A stretch of DNA of 64,000 nt from Labyrinthula sp. Ha. Lineage: Eukaryota > Sar > Bigyra > Labyrinthulida > Labyrinthulaceae. The first letter of the stretch is position 1. Each line of letters begins with the position of its first letter. The DNA lies in the NCBI GenBank assembly GCA_015227615.1, contig JAALGZ010000007.1, forward strand, positions 1,984,001 through 2,048,000, in the 5' to 3' direction. The notes under the pieces are model-generated. The model was not told the DNA's origin and made no database searches. It saw only the letters and a program-made list of their open reading frames with translations. Below, piece by piece: positions 20,906-33,300 of this stretch. The position numbers were made by a program, and so were the translations under genes.

Positions 20906-22891
20906 TTATTGAAACCCAATTGCCCTAAGAGCTTTCTGTTCCAAATCACTCTCTTCCTCCCCCTCTACTTCATTTCTTTCCTCCTCTTCACTACATTCTT
21001 CTTCTTCGAGCCTCTTCCTCCTCCTGTTTTTCTCCTTAGCCCTTTTCTCTCTAACTCTCTCCTTCTCCTTATTTTCATCCAGCTCTCTACTCTCCTCTAA
21101 CCTCTCTTTCCCTTTTTCCCTCCAACTAAGATTCTCCACAACCTCAACACTATCCTCCCCGAATAAAATCTTCTTCCCACGAACTCCCTTCTTCACCCCA
21201 CCTTCATCTATCTTCAATCTCTTCTCCCTTTTCAATCCCCCTTCTCGTACTGGCACCTGCGGCAATTCTCTCTTCTTCTTCACTTCCACAAACAGATCCC
21301 CTTCCTCCTCCTCACTATCACTCTCCACTGTAACTTCCCCATTGATTCCCCCCGACCTATTTTTTAACTTCCTCAACTCCTGTCGTCCAATCTCACCACC
21401 TTCTCCACTCATCTTCACTCTAGGAACTTTTACCAATCCGTAGCTCTCACTCAACCTTTTCATGCTCATACTTCGCCACTCCCAAACACTATCATCCCCC
21501 ATTAAGAACACACTACGTAAATAGCCCCGAAACGCCTTCTCAGCCAAAATCTTGATCCTCTTATCACTAGCAAGTATAGCACCAAACTTTCTTTCCATCC
21601 CCACAATTTTACGAGGATTCACTTCCTTCTCCAAGATACACACACCTTCTTCTTTCAATTGAGGGAGATATCCTTTCGCTTCTCGTGCACTTAATAACAA
21701 CCAACTCTTCCCTTTGTTAGTAAATCTAGCAGTTCGACCAGCCCTATGCACATAACTACTGATTTCTCCTACATCAACCTGCACAACCCAATCCACGTTG
21801 GGAAAATCCAAACCACGAGAGACAACATCTGTGGCAAACAAAACTACACCTTGAGTTTCCTCTATAAAATCATAATACACTTTCAACCTTTGCATCTGCT
21901 TCATCTTCCCGTGAATGGCAGTTAACTTTACACCAGGTTGTAGGCGACTGAACAGTGCATGAACAAATTGAACTTGTTTACACACAGAGAGAAACACAAT
22001 GACCTTGGAATGTAAATGCGTTCTAATAAAAGACCATAACAAGTTTAATTTATCTTGCGCTTCCACAATAGAATATACTTGATTCAACTGCTTTGGGAGA
22101 AGAGATAATTTGTTATCTTCAATAACTGAAACAAATTTTGGAGTTCGTAGTGATAAATGACCTAAACTCTTTACACTCCTTTCTAATGTAGCACTAAAGA
22201 GAAGTGTTTGTCGTCTATACACATCCACCTTTTTCTCTTTACTAAATCTTTTACTTGGCGGCAAGTATCCAATAATATCAGTTATTTGTTTTTTAAATCC
22301 AGCATCCACAAGTCTATCTGCCTCATCCAATACTAGTAGCTTACAATTACTCAATTCCACGCCATCTGTTTTTTGTAAGTGTTCTAAAAGACGACCTGGA
22401 GTACTTACCACAATATTTGTTGCCCGTAATCTATCTGCTTCCTTGCTTCTCTTCGTACCTTTTATTTTACTTTGTCCAGAACCAACAAAGACTCCTGCCG
22501 TCAAGTTATGATGCTTGCCTACCATACGAAGAACGTCATAGGTTTGCACTGCGAGTTCTCTAGTAGGAGACAGAACAATAGCGCCAACACCTAAAGTGGA
22601 AGTGAATTGAGTTAGAAAAAGTTTTTCCAGAAGTGGTATGAGGAAGGATAAGGTTTTTCCACTGCCTGTTTGGGCTTGGCAAAGTAGATCGTGACCAAGG
22701 AGAGCTGGAAGGATGGACAAACTCTGTATGGGTGTGAGTTTGGTGAAATTTGAGGAAGTTAATGCCTTTAGAGTTATTGTAGATATTGGTAAATCAGAAA
22801 AGGTTGTTAGAGTAGGAGGATTCTCTGCATAGTTGTGGAGCTTAGTGAATATCTCTGGTAGCTCAGATTGTGGTTTTGTTTTTCTCTTCAT
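20906..22891 (-). CDS. DEAD-box RNA helicase, DDX10/Dbp4 type
   Basis: This single exon encodes 661 residues with all helicase motifs: Q motif around 49-56 (FTKLTPIQ), Walker A AQTGSGKT at 73-80, PTRELA 109-114, TPGR 164-167, DEAD 189-192, SAT 233-235, RGLD 359-362 and HRAGRTAR 382-389. The segment CKQVQFVHALFSRLQPG followed by IHGKMKQMQR, and LDFPNVDWVVQ, are characteristic of the DDX10/Dbp4 branch. That branch acts in the nucleolus to release U14 snoRNA during 18S rRNA maturation. The C-terminal 170 residues are Lys/Glu/Arg-rich (SDSEEEEGD, KEKERVREKRAKEKNRRRK), as in yeast Dbp4, and probably disordered. The gene is intronless and stands alone between two deserts. The stop is TAA. Confidence 0.9.
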   Translation of the reverse strand: MKRKTKPQSELPEIFTKLHNYAENPPTLTTFSDLPISTITLKALTSSNFTKLTPIQSLSILPALLGHDLLCQAQTGSGKTLSFLIPLLEKLFLTQFTSTLGVGAIVLSPTRELAVQTYDVLRMVGKHHNLTAGVFVGSGQSKIKGTKRSKEADRLRATNIVVSTPGRLLEHLQKTDGVELSNCKLLVLDEADRLVDAGFKKQITDIIGYLPPSKRFSKEKKVDVYRRQTLLFSATLERSVKSLGHLSLRTPKFVSVIEDNKLSLLPKQLNQVYSIVEAQDKLNLLWSFIRTHLHSKVIVFLSVCKQVQFVHALFSRLQPGVKLTAIHGKMKQMQRLKVYYDFIEETQGVVLFATDVVSRGLDFPNVDWVVQVDVGEISSYVHRAGRTARFTNKGKSWLLLSAREAKGYLPQLKEEGVCILEKEVNPRKIVGMERKFGAILASDKRIKILAEKAFRGYLRSVFLMGDDSVWEWRSMSMKRLSESYGLVKVPRVKMSGEGGEIGRQELRKLKNRSGGINGEVTVESDSEEEEGDLFVEVKKKRELPQVPVREGGLKREKRLKIDEGGVKKGVRGKKILFGEDSVEVVENLSWREKGKERLEESRELDENKEKERVREKRAKEKNRRRKRLEEEECSEEEERNEVEGEEESDLEQKALRAIGFQ

Positions 22892-25800
22892 TTAGAAATT
22901 TTGGGCAATTAATAGAACAATACATATTTTGATATTCTCCATTGGAATTTTGCTATCACCACCAAGTGGTACAGAACGAAATATTTTTGCACGGAGTGTG
23001 CGCTTAGGATATCTAGAACACGAATAAAAATATTGTGAAAATACTATAAATAAAGGGTAGAAATATAATATACTGTAATTATGTATATAGTAAGCGAAAA
23101 CAACTTGAACAAACGTTATATAATATAAGGGAATCGTGCTTACCGAGGCTAGCCTGTCCAGACCACTCCAATCTGAATGGTCGAATTGTGTGAATGTTCA
23201 GCCTAACTACCCAAAAATACAAATCTATTAAATCAAAACTTTGTAAATGTTCCCCGCTATAGCTTGGAAAAAACAATAAGACGTTTAATGCAACGAATAT
23301 CCGCTTCGCCCGAATTTGTGTGCTGACTTTGCATATGCCATTGATCCACCCGAATATATTACCTCAGCTAACTATAATCCAAAATTATATGACTGTCTCA
23401 GAGCTTTAGGGGTGCGTTAATTTATATTAATGCACGTTCAAAACTCGGTGTACTGATGAAGCAGTCGACACCTACAGCGGAAAACGAAATGAAGAAATAC
23501 CTTCCTAAACGATTGGTGGTATCCATTTGTATTGAATTTGAATACAAGTTCTTTAGTTTTTATTTTAAGTATCCATGAAATAAAACCAGTTAAGCGTTGG
23601 TTTTGTTTCTAACTGTTTTCTAGAATACATTTTACAACTTCCACCTTTACTTAAGTAAATTCTTCCTATTTTCATAAAAATTTGAAAATTTCTACCTTTT
23701 CAGTTACTTTTCATTTTCTATACCTCTTCAATTTGTGCTTAAACAAGTTTTTGTTCAACGAAAATCCTATATACTCACAATACAATGGAATTTCCATTGC
23801 TGTTAAGAGTGTGTCACCAATTGTAAGGTACCTAATTATGTGTTGTATCTTGTTTTACTTCAAAACAAAACTTTCTTTTATGTTAATGCACTTAAGCCTC
23901 ATTGTCTAGTTACCTAATCAGTTGACGTGCAAGATATATTTTCCAAGTTGAAGATCAAGCTTAATGTTTAAACAAAAAGTACAAGGCCTAGAGGGAATAC
24001 AGTTTACACCACACCTGCGTAGTATTCTTTTATTAAATTCAAAGATTCTATATGTTTCTCCCTCTGAAAAGCTCTGAAACTCAAACTTCTTTCATCTAAA
24101 TCAGCTTACAGTACCTTTGGCAAGTACTTGGAACATTGATTCTGTTGTGAATCCTCTATACAGGATTGAATCATTCGTGTGAATTTTTTTCTTTCGTGTT
24201 TGAGGTCCACTACTCTTGTTTCGGGCAAATTTGGGGCTTTTTTTGTTTGTCATTTGAGTCTTGTTCTTTGCACAAAATTTGAGCTATATCGCAAAAAGGT
24301 CTTGAAATCTCTGGGTAGAAGTGGTCCTCCAGAGGCTACCTCAAAGAAGCTGGTCCCTAATATGATAATTTGATGACATTAAAATAAAGGCTAATATGTG
24401 AATAAAATGTTTAACTACTAGAAAGTGCTTTGGCGATACAAGCGGTGTATATAGCTAATTCTTTTCATTGTACTATAGGTAGGAGTGTAAGTATTGGAAC
24501 AGATTAGACCTAATCATAAGTAAAAATATAATTCAAATCCTAACCGTGTGAATTAAAAAGTATAATATGCATATTTTAAAAAAGGTTTCTAATAAAAATT
24601 GAGTGAGCTATGAATCAGCTGGTACTTTGAATAAAAAAAATTCAAAATAAGAGTGCAATATAAGAACATCTTATTTCTCTAGTTTTCAGAAGAATGCTTG
24701 TTTATACCTCAAGATTAGATCTTGTTCTCCAATGATTAATAGAGATGAAAATATATTAAGAAACGAGCTGATGAGTCACAAATCGCGGAGAGATAATACT
24801 GCCAAAATGTTACCTTCAATTGAAATATTTTCTCCACAAAATGGCTGCCCCTACATAAGAGAAAAAACCTAGCTTTTTGACCGCATTTAATATGAGACAA
24901 TATCCTTAAAGTTCAGTTTTAAGAAAAAATAATGGTAATGAATATATTATCTAAACACATATAAATTTGATTATCAAGTGAGAAAGATGATGACCTACTT
25001 TTTGCTGTAACAGAATCCATTTGTATAAATTGAAAGGCTGGATAAAGAGCTATTGATTGGGTAATTATTGAGTGAACTCTAATTTTGAAAGCATTTTCAG
25101 AAATATATATATATATTACAATAGAAAACACTGTTAGCCTTTTCTATCGGGCAGTGTTAAGCTATAGGAATAATATAGACGTTAGCAAAATATATTCTTT
25201 TCTTAGTATGGGATGGAGCCTTTCTGCAATATATACGTTCAATGTAGCAACTCCTTTACTCAGAATATATTGTTAAAAATATGGCATTTTCCATATTAGT
25301 AGCATTAAAATCTGCAGATTCTCTAGCCAAGTTATCATAAAGAAACACTATCTTAAGTTTGAGTCCCCTTCCACTCATGGTAGCATGCAACATTTAACTC
25401 CCTAGAAGATAGAGCGTAAGCACCTATATCTGTGTTCCTGGAAGAGAATCATAGAAGTTAGTACTTAAGCAATACATATTACTAGTTCATACTCTATGCG
25501 GACACTTCACCTAGAGGTTATGTGACTTGCAATGAGCTACTATGGAATATTGTAGTTCATCTTATTAGACTTCAACAAAGTTTAGTATACAGAAATGCTT
25601 CTTTGCAAATTGTCACCTGTTTGTTTTGGATTTGTACAATGCTACCTATCCTATTTAGAAAAAATCAAAATTGGCATTTTAAGGGTGAAATGTTCTGGAA
25701 CTGTATATACATGCAACATTTTTTGCTTTAGAGTTTTAAAAAACTATGCTTTAATACTCAATATGTGTAAATGTCATTGCTTATCCTTTCTTGTTTCTAA

Positions 25801-28798
25801 CATTTAAAGTATCTCTTTGAAAGGCTCAAATCTTACGATATGATTTTATTGTTTGGTATTTTCTATTCTGGTTAACATTACCATGATGTGTATTATATAT
25901 ATGTTGACTGTTTCAAAATTATGAATGGTTATACACTTGATCTATCGCAATATCTTATCCTGTACTCATTTTCACTTTAACCTAAAATAATACCTGTATT
26001 TCATTTTGCTGAAGGAAGTCAACATTTCTTCATACGCACATTTGATTATTTTATTGATTTTCATCTTTTTGAATATCTTTCGCTGGGTTCCGTTCTATTT
26101 TATTTTATATATCCTTCAGTTCATTAATTTATTATTTACCATGTGATTTAAACTATGATCTGTTTATGCGTCTATCAGAGTTTCAAGCGCCTTAGATTTT
26201 GTTGAAGCCTTTATCGATTTTGGTTTCTAACAAGTAAAAACTTACCGATTTTGGAGGTTTTCACTGATTTATAGGAAAGGTGTTGGCTCTACGGTTCCGA
26301 GCTTATTTCTACATCCAGTGCCACAAATTGAAATCCAAAGGAAATAGAATTTAAAATGATACATTTTTGGAAAAGAGATACATTCATGAAATTGCTTTGT
26401 TCTGTGAAATAGAAGATAATGTGAAAGAGAAGAGTAAACTATAGTTCACCGATTCACGTTCGTGAGATTTACGAAAATGAACATATATATTTTTTGCTTT
26501 TACCTTAGGTTTGATTTTGTTTCTTTGGTTATGCTTAATGCAAAAGTAATAGTAGTTGCTCTGCCAAAATTTTAGCGCTTTATATCATGGCTTAGGCCTT
26601 GCTAATAGTTGATCCGTATAATTACTGGACCTAGTTTCTAATAATATGCGCATAATATATCATTCAAGCTACGAGGGTCAGTATTCGTTTCCCGGTATTA
26701 AATTTTTAATGCTGTTCTAATCCAACTAGGTTCGAAACAGTATGGGAACGCTTATTACCCAAAATAGCATTATAGCTTTGATTTAACATAATTTCCTATT
26801 CACGTACTCAATGATAAGGACCCAAGCCCATTAACTCTGGAACATAGTTATTATAATTATCAATACAACAGGAATATAACCTATACAAGCAACTGCATAG
26901 TAAGACTAGAGTTGCACAAATTAAAGAAGACAGAAAATTAGAAAATAGTAATGTCAATGTAAATCAGAACCTCTGTTACCTTCAATAATTTTACACATGT
27001 TGTACTAATCAGGTAAAGAATAGAGAATAACTTACGATCCAACAGCAAGGTATAGAGACTCTACTCTCGATTACTACAATGAACAAAGCTTACCTCAACT
27101 GAAACGTTTAATCCAATAATAAAATCTATAGCCTAATTTCATTAGCTCTTAGATCCTAGACCTCTTAAACACCTAGTTGGGGCTTTCCACAAGGGAGATA
27201 TTCAAAAAAAGAAGGAATGTAATGACCGGTATTGTTAACACGAGTTAATGAAACGCTTATAAATGACATGTTCTCGTCTTTATTGCTGAATTATCTCCTG
27301 TGAAATAGATAGTAGAGGTCACAAACTATTTCTTAACAGTTCTTAAGTTCCCAGTTTGTGACTTATTTGTAACTTCTGCTATCAAACTAAAAATCTATTA
27401 TAAGATCCCACTTTTAAGTTTTCCATCGTAAACAACTATCCTTTATCTGCTATTTTGATAAGTCGCATGGTCCTAAAAAACGTCGTTTTAAGACCTAGGT
27501 TACTACCCAGCTCTATCCTAAGTACTTATTACTAAATAACGTTCAGTATAAGATGCAGAAGTAAAAAACCCTCCGACAGTGTGAATTGACTAAGATTTAT
27601 ATTCTTAGAATCATTAGTTGAGTTTTCCACGATATAATGGTGATGTCACCTAATAGTTAAAGAGATAAAAGCTTTCAATGATAATATTTTTCCTGAAGCA
27701 ATGTAATAATCAGATGCAACCTGTCAATTTTTCTATATATTTTACCTTATTCATATTTATATTCTTGAAATTAATTCTTGTTGGATGATGAGCGTTGTTT
27801 AATTTTTTCGTAAACTTTCTAAAAAAAGGAAAATAGGTATAAACCATATTTTGATATTTTCTTGAAAATCGCTTTGAATGAAGAGGAACAAAATTATGAA
27901 ACGTCATCAGTGAACTGGCAAGAGAATTCTTTATCAAACTATGTATGAAAACTGTACCATCCACACTCAGAACTGAAATAAGTTTTTTGTTGAATAAAAT
28001 TAATTCTTCCAACTGAAAGCATCAAACTGCAAAGTAAGCTTTAGAAACAAGTAAATCAAAATTCAGAGATATCAAATAGGACGAGAATTTACAGTATTAT
28101 GTATATCATTTTTTTTTACTGAACTCTTGATAGCATAACATTAACTCACCCAAATTTTGTTTGGTATGAATTCTTGAAGATACAATCGAACACAAAGTTC
28201 CTTGAAGTAAAACTATGCATTGTGAAGGTTCAAAGAATAGGGATGAAATCTATATCTGGAGCTGTTGTCTTCGATACTGTCCATGGATTAACACTCTCTT
28301 GTTTTTCTTGCTGGCTTTTCTATCTGTGCAGGTTAAGTTTGGTAATGTAACCTTTACATCGTAAAATTATTCCGGAATATACCAGCAAGTTTATTCCATT
28401 ATGCGTATATGGTTATGCACTAAAACAAAACAATTTGTATTCAAAAATCGGAAACGGTAGAGTTATGGAAGTTACCGATAGATAACAGTTTGAGGACACA
28501 AGAGGTAGAGTTTTAAATGAACTATTAATATAAAAAGGACGAAAGATATCTCAGTTGTCCCAGTGAAGCTTCAGTTAGATTCTCAACAACTAATAATTAG
28601 TCTTATCACTTTGTTTTGATTATTCAAATATACTATGGTTTTATGATTCGAAGAGTGAGTATCATGCGTTTTCTCGAACGATAAACACAAATACATTAAG
28701 AAGAAATACAAGTACAAGGACGGACTGTACTTTTTTGAAGATGAATTTCACAAGAAAAACCAAACCAAAACAAGTTAAAAAGAAAAGATAGCCAGAAT
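22892..28798. other. Intergenic desert of 5.9 kb
   Basis: The stretch is very AT-rich, with short simple runs such as the AT tract near 25105. Open stretches (for example 25522-25731, 27710-28012) are short, lack ATG starts or have the composition of translated AT-rich noise. A TATA-like run, TTAATATAAAAAG, lies near 28525, about 270 bp before the repeat-protein gene, and could belong to its promoter. I see no RNA gene or mobile element. Confidence 0.4.
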
Positions 28799-30379
28799 AT
28801 GTTTAAAAGTTTGCTAATCTCTGCATTGTACCTATCTGTTGAAGTAGCAGCAGACTTAAACAAACCCCAGGGAAATGTGGATTCTTTGATGCAAGATGTT
28901 CATCCTGAGAAACCGGGTGACAATATGAACACGAAAATTAAAATTGTTGTTAATAGATTGAGAGGAATAGAGAAATCAGACAGAGCTCTTGAAGAATATG
29001 AGTTACCTATACTTAACTCTACTGCTGAGTTGAAGGAGTATGAATATACTGATTTCAACTTGACTACGGTGATGGAAGAATATGAAACCACGGAATTGAA
29101 CTCTACTATAGAATTAGAAGAATATGAATATTCTGAAACTAGTTCTAGTAGAGCTCTTCAGGAATATGAGTTACCTATACTTAACTCTACTGCTGAGTTG
29201 AAGGAGTATGAATATACTGATTTCAACTTGACTATGGTGATGGAAGAATATGAAACCACGGAATTGAACTCTACTATAGAATTAGAAGAATATGAATATT
29301 CTGAATCTAGTTCTAGTAGAGCTCTTCAGGAATATGAGTTACCTATACTTAACTCTACTGCTGAGTTGAAGGAGTATGAATATACTGATTTCAACTTGAC
29401 TACGGTGATGGAAGAATATGAAACCACGGAATTGAACTCTACTATAGAATTAGAAGAATATGAATATTCTGAAACTAGTTCTAGTAGAGCTCTTCAGGAA
29501 TATGAGTTACCTATACTTAACTCTACTGCTGAGTTGAAGGAGTATGAATATACTGATTTCAACTTGACTATGGTGATGGAAGAATATGAAACCACGGAAT
29601 TGAACTCTACTATAGAATTAGAAGAATATGAATATTCTGAATCTAGTTCTAGTAGAGCTCTTCAGGAATATGAGTTACCTATACTTAACTCTACTGCTGA
29701 GTTGAAGGAGTATGAATATACTGATTTCAACTTGACTACGGTGATGGAAGAATATGAAACCACGGAATTGAACTCTACTATAGAATTAGAAGAATATGAA
29801 TATTCTGAAACTAGTTCTAGTAGAGCTCTTCAGGAATATGAGTTACCTATACTTAACTCTACTGCTGAGTTGAAGGAGTATGAATATACTGATTTCAACT
29901 TGACTATGGTGATGGAAGAATATGAAACCACGGAATTGAACTCTACTATAGAATTAGAAGAATATGAATATTCTGAATCTAGTTCTAGTAGAGCTCTTCA
30001 GGAATATGAGTTACCTATACTTAACTCTACTGCTGAGTTGAAGGAGTATGAATATACTAATTTCAACTTGACTATGGTGATGGAAGAATATGAAACCACG
30101 GAATTGAATTCTACTATAGAATTAGAAGAATATGAATATTCTGAATCTAGTTCTAGTAGAGCTCTTCAGGAATATCAGTTACCTATACTTAACTCTACTG
30201 CTGAGTTGAAGGAGTATGAATATACTGATTTCAACTTGACTATGGTGATGGAAGAATATGAAACCACGGAATTGAATTCTACTATAGAATTAGAAGAATA
30301 TGAATATTCTGAATCTAGTTCTAGTAGAGTAGCACAAGAGAATAGTAATCCAGATTTGAATGCAGCAAGAGTTTTGTAG
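28799..30379 (+). CDS. Secreted protein of eight near-identical 56-residue repeats
   Basis: This single exon encodes 526 residues. An N-terminal signal peptide (residues 1-19, MFKSLLISALYLSVEVAAD) and a 42-residue spacer are followed by eight tandem 56-residue repeats (residues 62-509) and a 17-residue tail. Each repeat is itself four 14-residue units of pattern x-L/M-x-E-Y-E-x4-N/S-S/L-T/S-x, for example ALQEYELPILNSTA and ELKEYEYTDFNLTT. Three of the four units carry an N-x-T/S sequon, giving about 24 possible N-glycans. The repeats are strongly acidic and rich in Glu-Tyr. There is no membrane anchor or GPI signal, so the protein is probably secreted, perhaps into a wall or matrix. It does not belong to any family I know. 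The DNA repeats are nearly identical, implying recent expansion or homogenisation. The stop is TAG. Confidence 0.8.
   Translation: MFKSLLISALYLSVEVAADLNKPQGNVDSLMQDVHPEKPGDNMNTKIKIVVNRLRGIEKSDRALEEYELPILNSTAELKEYEYTDFNLTTVMEEYETTELNSTIELEEYEYSETSSSRALQEYELPILNSTAELKEYEYTDFNLTMVMEEYETTELNSTIELEEYEYSESSSSRALQEYELPILNSTAELKEYEYTDFNLTTVMEEYETTELNSTIELEEYEYSETSSSRALQEYELPILNSTAELKEYEYTDFNLTMVMEEYETTELNSTIELEEYEYSESSSSRALQEYELPILNSTAELKEYEYTDFNLTTVMEEYETTELNSTIELEEYEYSETSSSRALQEYELPILNSTAELKEYEYTDFNLTMVMEEYETTELNSTIELEEYEYSESSSSRALQEYELPILNSTAELKEYEYTNFNLTMVMEEYETTELNSTIELEEYEYSESSSSRALQEYQLPILNSTAELKEYEYTDFNLTMVMEEYETTELNSTIELEEYEYSESSSSRVAQENSNPDLNAARVL
28982..30325 (+). repeat. Tandem repeat, 8 copies of 168 bp with 336-bp super-period
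   Basis: Eight in-frame copies of a 168-bp unit lie inside the secreted-protein gene. Copies 1-6 alternate between two versions (TTV with SET, TMV with SES), so the true period of that part is 336 bp. Copies 7 and 8 are both of the second version with private changes (TNFNL in 7, EYQLP in 8). The unit derives from a 42-bp ancestor repeated four times. Confidence 0.95.
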
Positions 30380-33300
30380 ATAATTGCTCTTGAACAGAAA
30401 GATAGATATCGTGTACTTATATTCAATAAGCGTTTACTAGGTATACACTAATATTTATAAGTGCTTGGCATAGCGTATATATTTAAAAATACAAGTTGTA
30501 TGCTCTTTTTCTTATATTCCTTGAACTTGGCTTGAGTAGTCACGAGTGTCAGAATGCTAAGAAGAATAATAAAATGCAGCTAAGACTAAGACTTTCATTC
30601 TAATAAACTCCTCCAATAACTTATTTTGTGTGGAAAACGAAACCTGTTTGCTAGCTTATATATCTCAAATAAATTGTTATATTTTAAATTCTTTTACAAA
30701 AAGCTATGTTGTACATTTAACCAATCTAATCTCTACAGTACTTACAAAAGAGGAACATGTTTCGCTTCTACGTTTTTCTAGTTTTATCAGTGTCAAAAGT
30801 ATTCTCGATAGTAGGAAAAATTATCATTCTTCATTTGATCCCTGAGACGAGTTCACGTGGTAACTATTTTTACTTCATTAATGTGTTAAAGTGCTTAGAA
30901 AACTCTTATTTCAGCAAGAATTATAAATCAATAACTTTCAAAAATGTTCATGTTTAATTTTGAGTTCGATTCTGGTACTTCGATATGTATTGTTAAATCT
31001 GAGCTCTAAAGATTCAAATCGAATTTTCCCCAGTGCTTCCTGTTTTCACCTTCGCCAAAATGGTCATCTCCGTTTCCTTGAGTTCTTCCTTGGCTGTAAA
31101 TGAGGCTCTGCCATATCACGGAATACAGTGCTCTACGCTCTGAAAAGGTAGTACTAGTTTAAAAAGCTATAATGTATGTGAGATCCAGTGTCAGTACTTT
31201 AAACTTAGTGTAGAAACCTAGATTTGTTGAATACTGTGCTCTGTTTCAAGATTCATTTTCTATTATGGTTAACATTAGGGCTTTTGTTCATAGCAACTTC
31301 AAACTATCACAAGTTCTCCCTAATATTCCTCCCGATAGATAGGCCTGAGATTTCCCAGATGGTGGCATCCTGGTTTCATCAACTTTGTTGTATACACTGG
31401 ACTCATTAGCATCAAGATTTTACAAAGTTTTCTAGTATAATATCCATTTTCATTCTACGCTATCTAGAGGTTAGATGGACATAAGCTGCTTGCGCTTTGC
31501 GTATGCCCTGATCTCACTGAGGAGCAAAGCTACCTGGTGAAATGACAAAATAGTACTTTTGTCTCAGAGAATAACTCCTATCTCTTGTGCCTCTTTTTGG
31601 ATGTTTCTTGGGCCAACGCTGAGTTACTCTTTGTCATTCACCACGAGCTATGAGAATTTTATTGGACGAGATTCCGATTCTCAGTGATAGATGAAGGAAT
31701 ACATTAAATTTTCTGCTTTGGGAGGAGTCTAGTGAGACTAGGATTTGATTTGGTTTAATGATGATTTATCAATAAATTATTTGCCCATATATTTCTTGTT
31801 GGTTGATTCTTATTATTCACCAAGAATTATTGTTTATTATTTTTAATCAGAATAAAATCAGAATCACTAGATCTGACTCAAAATCCCAGCCTCTTACTGA
31901 TAATCATAATCAAAGCACGCATTAAATTCTTAATGATAAATTTTAGCATATTCCATGCACAAGCGAGACTATGGTGAGTCACGACAATATTGATTCACAC
32001 GAGTGTGACTATATTTGAACAACTAATATGGAAAGGCGCGAAGAAAACTGTAAAGTGAAATATGTAAAATCGTCTTACTCCTATTACTTGCTGAAATATC
32101 GAAGTTTTGGAGTTTCTTGTTCTTGGTGTCAATGTATTAGTAAAAATATATTACGTAAAGCTGTACCAGATTGCGGTAATATAATATTGCTGTATAACTA
32201 GATATTCTGTATGTGGTGAGTGAATAAGGAGTTCTACACTGTGTGACTTTGTGTCTCACCGTTGTCATCAAACCCCAATTTAACACAAAAACAACAAAAT
32301 GAATATAAAGAGGGAGCACAGTTTAACTGTAGGTTTTCTTAAATCATTTCTCACCTCAAGAAAGAGCTAAAGAATTTGAAAATTATAATCGAACTTCCAT
32401 TTGGCCTTAATTATGAATTGAAGGTAAGAAAAGACTTGTATATTAATACTAAGTTAATGAACTGTATGTCCATTGCCAGCCTTGTGGCCATGAAAATTTT
32501 GATATCAATGACTCATGCTTGAAACTAAATAGCTAAAGTACGATGCATCCTATAAGGTGAGGCTATTCTATAGAATGTATTTTGCACAATCTAAATATTG
32601 AGCCAAGGGCAGCAATCGCAATAATAGTAAGAGAGAATAAATTTTAAGTTCATTTTTAACCCTAAAAGTAAATTAGTGAAACATAAAGTAATGGACAGTT
32701 GATAGGAACAATACACCTTTGAAGGTTACTAATAGCATTTATCAAACATATGAGATTCTAGTCTAGTGCAGAAGTGAATGATTTGACTGCAACCATAAAA
32801 CAATCAAAAATGAAACGTAAAGGTTGGTACTTTCATATATCGAAACCTAGATATAGTAACTGAAGAGACAATCAGCTCTTCAAAATATCTATCAGTTAGG
32901 AAAAGAGTTCAAAGGTCATATCAATAATCCAAATTTATTAATTTCTCGTAGTGGGGGTTTTGCTCTCTTAAATTGAACTCTAGTTAGGTACGAGTATCAG
33001 CTTTATAGTCACTTTGATTTCATCAGTTTTGCGTTAGCTTGTAAGTATCCTATTTATTTAATGCAGTGCACTAACCTATTGCAACAAGTCTAATGGTCGA
33101 ACCAAGTCGGATAATACTCTGGGAGATAATAGTTATTCTTGTTCTCAATCTAGTTACAATGTCATTTACCAATATCTTCAAAAAATTAGCATACGTTATC
33201 TGGTTATATTTATTTGGCGGCAAACGTTAGATTATAAAACTACATTGGGTCAACGGCGGAATGTTGGTTTTTAAAAGTCTATAAATAATCTCAAATATAA

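Noticed and set aside
28982-30325. CRISPR-like or satellite array
   Set aside because: The units are contiguous, coding and in frame. There are no spacers.
28799-30379. Oomycete-type RxLR effector reading of the repeat protein (VNRLRG after the signal peptide)
   Set aside because: The motif is RLR, not RxLR, and no dEER follows. The acidic repeats do not resemble effector WY domains.
30963-30980. tRNA B-box-like runs in deserts (here and near 46000)
   Set aside because: No A box or cloverleaf could be drawn around them.
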